Shown here piece by piece: positions 35,134 through 42,695 of a stretch of DNA of 64,000 bases. The position numbers and the translations under genes are program-made. The DNA comes from Myxococcales bacterium (GTDB taxonomy: Bacteria > Myxococcota_A > UBA9042): NCBI GenBank assembly GCA_947491025.1, contig CANLIC010000006.1:1-64000 (forward strand), in the 5' to 3' direction. A model generated the notes under the pieces. The model worked only from the letters and a program-made list of their open reading frames with translations, was not told the origin of the DNA and ran no database searches. How positions within the stretch are numbered: position 1 is the first letter of the stretch; each line of letters begins with the position of its first letter.

Positions 35134-36885
35134 ATGACGCCGCCCGCCGAGCACGCCGCCGCAGAGCCCCAGCCCAGCCTGGGCGCTGCTGGCGCGCACG
35201 GCCAGGGCGCCGCCGTGAACATCGCCTTCGCGCTGCAAGAGATGGCTGGTCGCCAGCCCTATACGCCAGCGATCTTCATGCCTTGCGATCACGACGGCCA
35301 CGGCCGGCGCCGCTACGTCCACCTGACCTACCGCCAGCTCGACGCCGAGTCGAGCCGCCTCGCCGCGGGTCTCGCCGCGCACGGCATCGGCCGCGGGGTG
35401 CGCGCCGCGCTGCTGGTGCGGCCGAGCCTCGAGCTCTTTACGCTGATGTTCGCGCTGTTCAAGGCAGGGGCTGTGCCCGTGCTCATCGACCCCGGCATCG
35501 GCGTCCGGCGGATGGGGCGGGCCTTGGAGGAAGCCGAGCCCGAGGCCTTCATCGGCATCCCAGCGGCGCACGTGGCCCGCATGCTGCTCGGTTGGGGCAG
35601 TCGCACCGTGCGTCAGCGCGTGGTCGTCGGCGACGGCGGTGGGCTGCAGGGTCTGCTCGGCGGTGTCTCGCTGGCCACATTGCGCGCGTCTGGGGCAGCA
35701 GCCAACGCGCCTCAGGTCGCGGCGACGGCGGCAAGCGACGAAGCGGCCATCTTGTTCACATCGGGCTCCACGGGGGCCCCCAAAGGCGCCGTCTACCGCC
35801 ACGGCAACTTCGCCGCGCAAGTCGAGATGCTCCGTGATGCCCTCGACATCCGCCCCGGCGAGGTCGACCTGCCGACCTTCCCACCCTTCGCGCTCTTCGA
35901 CCCGGCGCTCGGCATGACCACGGTGATCCCCGACATGGACCCGACGCGGCCCGCCCGCGCCGCGCCCGGCAACCTGATCGAGGCGATCCGCGATTTCGGC
36001 GTCACCAACCTCTTCGGCTCGCCGGCATTACTCGACACCTTGTCGAGATATGGCCAGGCGCACGGCGAGCGGCTGGAGAGCGTGCGTCGAGTGGTCTCGG
36101 CCGGAGCGCCAGTCCACGCCCAGATCTTGGCGCGGATGCGGGCCATGTTGCCGGAAGAGGCTCAGATCTTCACGCCCTACGGCGCAACCGAGAGCCTGCC
36201 TGTGGCGATCGTCGAGTCGCGCGAGGTGCTGGACGAGACCGCCGCCGCCACCGCCGCCGGCGCCGGAGTGTGCGTCGGCCGGCCGGTGACGCAGGCGCGC
36301 CTGCGCATCATCGCCATCGATGAGCGGCCCATCGCGTCAGAGGCCGAGCTGCGCCTCTGCGCCACCGGGGAGATCGGTGAGATCACGGTCCAATCGCCGT
36401 CGACCACCACGCACTACCACGGCCGGGCCGAGGCGACGGCTGCGGCCAAGGTGCGCGCGGCCGACGGCGGCGTGATCCACCGCATGGGCGATGTCGGCTA
36501 CCTGGACGCCATCGGGCGGCTTTGGTTCTGCGGCCGCAAGGCGCACCGGGTCGAGACCGCCAAGGGGCCGCTGTACACGATCCCGGTCGAGGGCGTCTTC
36601 AACGCCCACCCTCAGGTCTACCGCACCGCGCTCTGCGGCGTCGGACCGCGCGGCGGTCAGCGCCCTGTGCTGTGCGTCGAGCTGGAGTCGACCACGGCGG
36701 TCGAGGTCGATCTTCGACGCCTCGTCGAGGAACTCAAGGCGCTCGGCGCCCGCCACGTTCACACGGCCGATATCGCTGACTTCTTGGTGCATCCGGCGTT
36801 TCCGGTCGATATCCGACACAACGCGAAGATCGACCGCGAGGCGCTGGGCCACTGGGCGGCGCGGCGTTTGGGCGTCGGCGCTTGA
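35134..36885 (+). CDS. oleC: OleC, beta-lactone synthetase
   Basis: A 583-residue AMP-binding (ANL superfamily) enzyme. OleC uses ATP to close the beta-hydroxy acid into a beta-lactone. Motif A3 is ILFTSGSTGAPKG near 208-220, A5 is YGATESLPV, a GDVGYLD block (A7 type) follows, and the C-terminal Lys is in NAKIDREAL. GAGGGAG just upstream supports ATG 35134. It lies 130 bases from the divergent tcdA start, so it probably has its own promoter in that gap rather than read-through from oleB. The oleD start follows after 44 bases. Confidence 0.94.
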   Translation: MTPPAEHAAAEPQPSLGAAGAHGQGAAVNIAFALQEMAGRQPYTPAIFMPCDHDGHGRRRYVHLTYRQLDAESSRLAAGLAAHGIGRGVRAALLVRPSLELFTLMFALFKAGAVPVLIDPGIGVRRMGRALEEAEPEAFIGIPAAHVARMLLGWGSRTVRQRVVVGDGGGLQGLLGGVSLATLRASGAAANAPQVAATAASDEAAILFTSGSTGAPKGAVYRHGNFAAQVEMLRDALDIRPGEVDLPTFPPFALFDPALGMTTVIPDMDPTRPARAAPGNLIEAIRDFGVTNLFGSPALLDTLSRYGQAHGERLESVRRVVSAGAPVHAQILARMRAMLPEEAQIFTPYGATESLPVAIVESREVLDETAAATAAGAGVCVGRPVTQARLRIIAIDERPIASEAELRLCATGEIGEITVQSPSTTTHYHGRAEATAAAKVRAADGGVIHRMGDVGYLDAIGRLWFCGRKAHRVETAKGPLYTIPVEGVFNAHPQVYRTALCGVGPRGGQRPVLCVELESTTAVEVDLRRLVEELKALGARHVHTADIADFLVHPAFPVDIRHNAKIDREALGHWAARRLGVGA

Positions 36886-36929
36886 ACCGGTGCGGCGACG
36901 CGCCCGCGCACCCTGCAACGGAGCACGCG

Positions 36930-37928
36930 ATGCAGATCTTGGTCACCGGCGGCGGCGGCTTTTTGGGCACCGCGATCTGCCGCGCCCTGGTCGAGCGCGG
37001 CGACGCCGTACGCAGCCTGTCGCGCGGGCCGCACCCGGCGCTGGCGGCCCTCGGCGTGGAACATCGTCGCGGCGACCTTGCCGACGCCGAGGCGGTCGCC
37101 GCGGCGATCGAGGGCGTCGACGCGGTGATCCACACCGCGGCGCTGGCCGGCGTTTGGGGCGACGAGCGCGCCTATTTCGCCGCCAACCTGACAGGCACGG
37201 TGAACGTGCTGACGGCCATGCGCCGCCACGGCGTTGGGCGCCTCGTCTACACCTCGACGCCGTCGGTGGTGCAGACGGACAGCGGCTGCGAGGGTGGCGA
37301 CGCTTCCACGCCCTATGCCCTCGCCACGCGCACCGCCTACCAGCGCAGCAAGATCGCGGCTGAGCAAGCCGTTGTGGCGGCCAACGGCGCCGACCTCAGC
37401 ACGGTCGCGCTGCGGCCGCGCCTGATATTCGGCCCCGGCGACCCCCACATCGCGCCACGCCTGGCCGAGCGCAGCCGGGCCGGGCGCCTGGCCCGGGTCG
37501 GCGCTGGCAACCCCCTGGTCGACGCCACCTACGTCGACAACGCCGCCAGCGCCCATCTAGCGGCCCTCGACCGACTGGCACCGGGCGCAGCGCTCTGCGG
37601 TCGCGCGTACTTCGTCAGCAACGGCGAACCCTGGCCGCTCTGGGATCTGATCGCCGAGCTGCTCGACGCCGTCGGCGCCCCGCCCGTGCGCCGGCAGGTG
37701 CCAGCGGGCGTGGCGTTCGCCGCTGGCGCCCTCTGTGAGGTGCTGTGGACCGCGCTGCCGCTGGGCGGCGAGCCTCCGATGACGCGCTTCCTCGCCCGCC
37801 AGCTCAGCACGGCCAACTGGTACGACATCAGCGAAACGTGCCGCGATCTCGGCTGGCAACCAGGGGTCAACATGAAGGAAGGCATCGCCCGACTGCGGCA
37901 AGCGAGCGGCGGCCGAGCAGGCGGCTGA
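36930..37928 (+). CDS. oleD: OleD, 2-alkyl-3-oxoalkanoate reductase
   Basis: A 332-residue extended short-chain dehydrogenase. OleD reduces the beta-keto acid from OleA with NADPH. The Rossmann motif is TGGGGFLG at 6-13 and the catalytic Tyr137/Lys141 lie in YQRSK, with a Ser/Thr-rich TSTPSVV strand preceding. GGAG at about 36920 supports the ATG at 36930. In Xanthomonas OleB, C and D form one assembly, and the same set is complete here. Confidence 0.94.
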   Translation: MQILVTGGGGFLGTAICRALVERGDAVRSLSRGPHPALAALGVEHRRGDLADAEAVAAAIEGVDAVIHTAALAGVWGDERAYFAANLTGTVNVLTAMRRHGVGRLVYTSTPSVVQTDSGCEGGDASTPYALATRTAYQRSKIAAEQAVVAANGADLSTVALRPRLIFGPGDPHIAPRLAERSRAGRLARVGAGNPLVDATYVDNAASAHLAALDRLAPGAALCGRAYFVSNGEPWPLWDLIAELLDAVGAPPVRRQVPAGVAFAAGALCEVLWTALPLGGEPPMTRFLARQLSTANWYDISETCRDLGWQPGVNMKEGIARLRQASGGRAGG

Positions 37929-38042
37929 AAGGGTGCCGGCGAGGGCGAGCGGGCCGACAGTTTGCACCCGATCGCAAGCATGCCATGGTCGCGCGCCGGG
38001 TCGGCGATGGGGCGAGAGGCTGGCTGGGCTGGAGGCGACGAG

Positions 38043-38903
38043 ATGGCGAGCAAACCACTGGTGGAATCGCGGCTCGACGGCAAGTTCGCCGTGGTGACTG
38101 GCGCCAACGCGGGCATCGGCAAAGTCACGGCCTTGGAGCTGGCACGCGCTGGCGCCCGGGTGGTGCTCGCCTGCCGCAGCGACGAGCGAGCCCGCGCCGC
38201 GATGGCCGAAATCAGCGCGCAGGTGCCCGGCGCAGCGCTGGATTTCGTGCGGCTCGACCTCGCCTCGCTGCAGTCGGTGCGCGAAGCGGCCGAAGAGATT
38301 CGCGCCCTCTCGCCGCGCATCGACCTGCTGATCAACAACGCCGGCCTCGCCGGACAGAAGGGCCAGACCACCGAGGGCTTCGAGCTGACATTCGGGACCA
38401 ACCACCTCGGCCCCTTCTTGCTCACAAAGCTCCTGCTCGACCGCGTGCAGGCAGCGACGCAGGCGCGCATCGTCAACGTCGCCAGTCGGGCGCACTACCG
38501 CACCGGGCCATTGGAGTTCAGCCGCGTGCGTAAGCCGACGGCGTCGCCGACCGGCTTCCCCGAGTACTGCGCCAGCAAGCTGGCCAACGTCCTCTTCAGC
38601 CGCGAGCTGGCCCGAAGGCTCGAAGGCAACGGCGTCGACGTCTATGCCCTGCACCCAGGCGTCGTCGCGAGCGACATCTGGCGGGAGGTGCCGGCGCCGG
38701 CGCGGGCGCTCATGAAGCTGTTCATGCTCAGCAACGAAGAGGGCGCCCGCACCACGCTCTACTGCGCCACTGCGGCCGATGCCGCCGGTCGCACCGGCCT
38801 GTACTGGGATAGCTGCAAGCCGCGCCAGCCGAGCCGCGACGCCCAGGACGATGCAGCGGCCGCCGAGTTGTGGCGCCGCTCACTCGAGTGGTGCGGTCTC
38901 TAG
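38043..38903 (+). CDS. Short-chain dehydrogenase/reductase, retinol-dehydrogenase-like
   Basis: A 286-residue classical SDR. The cofactor motif is TGANAGIG at 19-26, NNAG at 98-101, with Ser148, Tyr175 and Lys179 (YCASK) as catalytic residues. CRSDERA after the second strand suggests NADP preference. The overall pattern resembles the retinol dehydrogenase/WW-domain oxidoreductase group. GGAGG at 38031-38035 supports the ATG. It follows oleD by 114 bases on the same strand, so it may act on olefin-pathway products or lipids, but this is only a neighbour argument. Confidence 0.9.
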   Translation: MASKPLVESRLDGKFAVVTGANAGIGKVTALELARAGARVVLACRSDERARAAMAEISAQVPGAALDFVRLDLASLQSVREAAEEIRALSPRIDLLINNAGLAGQKGQTTEGFELTFGTNHLGPFLLTKLLLDRVQAATQARIVNVASRAHYRTGPLEFSRVRKPTASPTGFPEYCASKLANVLFSRELARRLEGNGVDVYALHPGVVASDIWREVPAPARALMKLFMLSNEEGARTTLYCATAADAAGRTGLYWDSCKPRQPSRDAQDDAAAAELWRRSLEWCGL

Positions 38904-38909
38904 GCAAAG

Positions 38910-38929
38910 CCCCGCCGACTAGGGCGGGG
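38910..38929. terminator. GC hairpin between convergent genes
   Basis: CCCCGCC at 38910-38916 pairs with GGCGGGG at 38923-38929 around a six-base loop. It lies between the SDR stop codon and the stop of the minus-strand lipoprotein gene, so it could end transcription from both sides. No T tract is present on either strand. Confidence 0.5.
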
Positions 38930-39761
38930 GCAGGCAGTGGCAACGCCCTGCGGTGCAGCCGCAGGTCCAACCACCCCCGCTCTGGCAAGGCGCTGCGGCG
39001 CTGCAGACGAAGCCAGGCTGCACACCGACGGGCACGCCGCCGACGCCGACAAATCCGGCGAGGCTCCAGCCCGTGTGCATCGCGTCGGCAGGGCCGCCGC
39101 CATAGCCCACCATGACCGGAAAGACGCCTGCCTCCTTGGCCTTCCACTTGCCCTTCAGCACGCAGCGCGGGCCGTATTCGTCGGCGAGTGAGGCTTCGTC
39201 GCCGACCCGCATCCACCACATCATGGCGCCGATGTAGTAGTCGCCACCGCGCACCTCGAATTTGACCTCCGCCCCGGCGGCGACGGCGGTGGGCTGCAGG
39301 CGCAGCGCATCTTCACCAAAGCCCATCGCCTGGCCCGGAACACAGGTCGGCTGCGCCACCTCCGGCTGGCAGGGTACGTGCGCCGCCTCTAGGTCGCAGA
39401 TGGCTTGCGCCGAACAGGCCGACATCGCCTTGGAGACGCAGGTCTGGCCGCAGCCGAGCTCCGGCGTGGGCACGCAGGCGCCGACGCGCATGACCTGACC
39501 GATCGGACAGGAGCAATCGGGCGTCGTATCGGCGCTGTCGGCGCTGTCGGCGACGGCAACGTCAGCGGCGGCAACCTCAGCAGCGTCGGCGTTCGCATCG
39601 AGCCCCTGCACGCTGTCGACGACGACATCGGCGACCGCTGTCGCAGTCCCTGGCTCGGGAAAAACGCGGTCGCAGCTGGCGAGGCCGGCGAGGAGGGCGC
39701 AGGAGATCGCGGCGCTGATGCCGCGGCGCGAGCGCGTTTCGGGCCAACTTCGTCGCTGCAT
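38919..39761 (-). CDS. Cys-rich lipoprotein of unknown function
   Basis: A 280-residue predicted lipoprotein: Arg-rich start, hydrophobic 17-29 and lipobox GLASC (Cys30), followed by a low-complexity Ala/Val/Asp linker with DSADSADT. The body begins with a Cys-rich block (CSCPIGQVMRVGACVPTPELGC), then a central domain without Cys (residues 150-240, with YYIGAMMWWMRVGDE), and ends with a second Cys block (CGCTAGRCHC). I do not recognise the family. The two Cys blocks resemble surface-protein modules seen in Myxococcota. Confidence 0.75.
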   Translation of the reverse strand: MQRRSWPETRSRRGISAAISCALLAGLASCDRVFPEPGTATAVADVVVDSVQGLDANADAAEVAAADVAVADSADSADTTPDCSCPIGQVMRVGACVPTPELGCGQTCVSKAMSACSAQAICDLEAAHVPCQPEVAQPTCVPGQAMGFGEDALRLQPTAVAAGAEVKFEVRGGDYYIGAMMWWMRVGDEASLADEYGPRCVLKGKWKAKEAGVFPVMVGYGGGPADAMHTGWSLAGFVGVGGVPVGVQPGFVCSAAAPCQSGGGWTCGCTAGRCHCLPPP

Positions 39762-39918
39762 GGTGGTGCCGCCCTCCGCGGCGCCGGGATCGGCGCGGCA
39801 CCCGCATCCTACACGCTCCGCCGGCGCGGCGTCAGCGTCGACGTGCAACAGCGAGGATGGGACGGTGGCGCGGCTGCGGCTTTCTGGACAGGCCGGGTGG
39901 CTGGGGCAGCCTCAGCGC

Positions 39919-40860
39919 ATGGCGTCCCCTTCTGCCATCGACGCATTCCTCGCCGTCCTGCGCCATGAGCGCCAGTGCAGTCCCCAGACGCTGCGCGCCT
40001 ACGCCCACGATCTCGCCGACCTCGAGGCCTGGCTCCGCCAAGAGCGCGGAATGTCGGTGCTAGAGGCGACGCGCCTTGACCTGCGCTACTTCGCGATGTC
40101 GTTGCACGATCGCCTGGCGCCGGCCTCCATCGGTCGCCGCCTGGCCGCCGTGCGCAGCCTCTACCGCCACCTCCGGCGCCGCGGCAACCTCAACGTCGAT
40201 CCTGCCGAAGGGCTGCGTAACCCAAAGCAAGTCAAGACGCTTCCACGCCACCTCAACGTCGACGAGGCCCTGGCGCTGGTCAACCACCGCGGCGTAGGCG
40301 AGGCGGCGCTCGACCCTGCCATCGAGGCCCGCGACCGGGCGATCGTCGAGCTCTTGTACGGCGGCGGCCTGCGCGTTGCCGAGCTCTGCGGCCTCGACCT
40401 GCAGCAAGTGGACTTTGCGCAGCGCCAGGTTCGCGTGCTCGGCAAGGGGCGGCGCGAGCGGCTAGTGCCCCTGCTGCAGCCCTGCCTGGACGCCCTGCGC
40501 GCCTGGCTGACGGTGCGGCCGAGCCTGGTCGCTGCCGACGCCAGCCGCGCCGACGCCGTCGCCGTATTCGTCGGCGCGCGCGGGGGCCGCCTCGACCCGC
40601 GCATCGTGCGCAGGGTCCTCGACGCCCGCATGGCGGCGATCGGCAGCCACCGCAGCGTCCACCCGCACGGGCTGCGCCACAGCTACGCCACCCACCTGCT
40701 GGATGGCGGCGCCGACATCCGCGAGGTGCAGGAGCTGCTGGGTCACGCGCGGCTGTCGACGACCCAGCGCTACACCCACACCTCGATGGCCCAGCTGATG
40801 CGGGTCTACGACGCGGCGCATCCCCGCGCCAAGCTGCCGCCGCAGGAGTCCGACCGATGA
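39919..40860 (+). CDS. xerC: Tyrosine recombinase XerC/XerD
   Basis: A 313-residue tyrosine recombinase of XerC/D length. The SAM-like N-terminal domain spans about 5-95 and the catalytic domain 110-305. Catalytic residues are Arg152 (GGGLRVAEL), Lys176, His250 and Arg253 (HPHGLRHSYATHLL), His276 (LLGHARLSTTQRYTH) and the nucleophile Tyr285. Xer proteins resolve chromosome dimers at dif. I could not find a dif-like site in the window. A GTG at 39865 is an alternative start. The stop overlaps the next gene (ATGA), an unusual partner for xer. No mobile-element genes flank it, which fits the housekeeping role. Confidence 0.92.
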   Translation: MASPSAIDAFLAVLRHERQCSPQTLRAYAHDLADLEAWLRQERGMSVLEATRLDLRYFAMSLHDRLAPASIGRRLAAVRSLYRHLRRRGNLNVDPAEGLRNPKQVKTLPRHLNVDEALALVNHRGVGEAALDPAIEARDRAIVELLYGGGLRVAELCGLDLQQVDFAQRQVRVLGKGRRERLVPLLQPCLDALRAWLTVRPSLVAADASRADAVAVFVGARGGRLDPRIVRRVLDARMAAIGSHRSVHPHGLRHSYATHLLDGGADIREVQELLGHARLSTTQRYTHTSMAQLMRVYDAAHPRAKLPPQESDR

Positions 40861-42281
40861 GCGGCATCTCAGAGACCTCCCAGCCTGTCCCGAGGCGGCG
40901 GAGGGCGCGGCTGACGCTCGCGACGAGCGCTGCGGCGCTGTCGGTCGCGACCGCGTCCCTCGCCTTCGCGGCTTCGCCCCGAGTCCAGGGCGACAGCCCC
41001 AACACCCGCGCTGCAGCCCCGGGCGCGCAGGCTTCGTTGCAGGCCGCCGCCGACCTCGGCGCAGGGTTCGAGCGCCTCGACGGCGGCCTCTATGCCACCG
41101 TGACGCCGCGACTGCTGCTGCAATCGAAGCTCGCTTCGCTGCACCTCGGGCTGCCCTTGCGCCACGGGGTGTTCGGCCGGGGCGACGGCGGCGGTGGGCT
41201 GCGCAGGCGCGACTTCGACCAGCGCAGCGAGCTGCTGCGACCGCTGCAGCGCCTCCGCATCGGCACCGCGGGCGGCGATGTCGAGCTGCTCGCCGCCAGC
41301 GATCTCGGTCTTTCGCTGGGCGCCGGCGCGCTGGTCGATGGCCTGCGCCCGAGCCTGCTCCCCGACCACGGCCGCGTCGGGGGCCGCCTGCGCGCCGACG
41401 CCGGCCCTGTGGCCTTCGAGGCCCTGACCGAAGACCTGACGCGCGCCGGCCTGCTCGCCCTCCGCGCCGCGGTGCGCCCCTTGGCCAGTCGCGGCTCCCC
41501 GGGTCGCCTGAGCGTCGCCTTCGAAGCGGTGGCCGACCGCGACGCGCCCATCGCTGCGGCGCGGCCCGGGGCGGCGGCGACGGCTGTCGGCGGAGTGGCG
41601 CCTCGGGTCGCCGTGCTGCTGACACCCTCCTACGAACTGCTTCCCTCGCCGCGCACCGCGCTGCAGCTGGCGATCGCCGGCGGCGGCAGCAGCCACGACG
41701 GTGACCTCGGCTTCGGCCTGGAGGCCAGCGCCCAGCTCCGACTGCAGGCCAGCGATCGCCGCGCCGAGGCGTTCCGCTTGCAGCTCGCTTGGGTCCATGG
41801 CAGCGGCGCCTGGCTGCCGGCCGCCTTTGACGCCGGCTACCTGCTCGAGCGTGGCGATCTGCGCGGAGAGTCCCTCGCCGCGCGGCTGCGCCGGGTCGCT
41901 GCAGGCCCACAAGGTGGCGTCGGTAGCGGCCTGCGCGCCGCCTTCGCCTGGACGCTGGCCGCGCCCACCTCAGACCTCGGCCGCAGCGCACAGCTGCACG
42001 GCGAGCTGCGCCTGCTGCCCCAGATCGGTCTGCAGGCCGAGGACCTGAGCGCGGCGGCGCTGCAGTTGGTCGTGCGCGAGCGCGACCTCTTTGCGAGCGC
42101 CGGTTGGCGGCGGCGGCCGGGCGGGGTTCACCTGGCGGCGGCTGGCGCCGGCCTCTGGCTCGCGCCTTGGCTGCGGGCCGAGGTGCGGCTCGAGCGAGCG
42201 CTGCACGCGCCAGTGGCCGGCGGCGCGCATCGGGCGAGCTGGGACGGCGGCCTGGCGCTGGTGATGGCGCCGGGTCGCTGA
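40857..42281 (+). CDS. Probable outer-membrane beta-barrel protein
   Basis: A 474-residue exported protein with a signal peptide (Arg-rich start, hydrophobic 18-36, cleavage near AFAA) and a mature region of amphipathic strands such as LYATVTPRLLLQSKLASLHLG and FGLEASAQLRLQ, ending in LALVMAPGR. This is consistent with a barrel, although the end lacks the usual terminal Phe. Unknown function. Its ATG overlaps the xerC stop, so the two are co-translated, which is odd for an envelope protein. The long antisense frame over this gene is a GC shadow. Confidence 0.75.
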   Translation: MSGISETSQPVPRRRRARLTLATSAAALSVATASLAFAASPRVQGDSPNTRAAAPGAQASLQAAADLGAGFERLDGGLYATVTPRLLLQSKLASLHLGLPLRHGVFGRGDGGGGLRRRDFDQRSELLRPLQRLRIGTAGGDVELLAASDLGLSLGAGALVDGLRPSLLPDHGRVGGRLRADAGPVAFEALTEDLTRAGLLALRAAVRPLASRGSPGRLSVAFEAVADRDAPIAAARPGAAATAVGGVAPRVAVLLTPSYELLPSPRTALQLAIAGGGSSHDGDLGFGLEASAQLRLQASDRRAEAFRLQLAWVHGSGAWLPAAFDAGYLLERGDLRGESLAARLRRVAAGPQGGVGSGLRAAFAWTLAAPTSDLGRSAQLHGELRLLPQIGLQAEDLSAAALQLVVRERDLFASAGWRRRPGGVHLAAAGAGLWLAPWLRAEVRLERALHAPVAGGAHRASWDGGLALVMAPGR

Positions 42282-42695
42282 GGCGCCGGGCGCAAATCGG
42301 GCTGACTTGCCTCCCATCGCGAGGACGACGGAGGCTTGCACGCGGCGAACGGCGGCGGCGCCTGCAGCAACAACGGCGCGCGGCGGGCAATGCGCCGCAA
42401 GATCTGCGTTGCCGCGCACGAGCGAATCAAGGGCCGCGACGTCGCGTTGCACACAAGGCCCGCGGCGCTCTGCGCTGCGCTCCTTGGAAGCTCGGCCGCG
42501 TGGCGTCTGCCGCCACCACCCGCGCCGCCCACGCCGTCGATCGCCTTGATCGGCGCCGGCAATTATGCAAGAACCCCCAGCCCCGTCGGCGGAAGCGAGC
42601 GGCATCTGCCGGACCGAGCCCCGTCGCGGTGACAGGACCCACGCAATCTCTCGACTTTCCGCCGGTCCCGGGCCAGCCCCGGCTGGAGGAGCGCC
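42282..42695. other. Intergenic region upstream of the HEAT-repeat gene
   Basis: 414 bases between the barrel gene and the HEAT-repeat gene. GGAGGAG shortly before 42696 is the downstream ribosome site. I see no gene, RNA structure or repeat; the sequence has GC-rich frames without sensible products. It probably holds the promoter of the next gene. Confidence 0.5.

Noticed and set aside
39919..40860. xerC as the integrase of a mobile element
   Set aside because: Length and motifs are those of chromosomal XerC/D; no att-like repeats, tRNA target, phage or plasmid genes are near.
40462..42390. 642-residue minus-strand open frame opposite the barrel gene
   Set aside because: Its product is almost wholly Arg, Ala, Pro and Gly, the plus-strand gene has a signal peptide and a coupled start, and long antisense frames are expected at this GC content.
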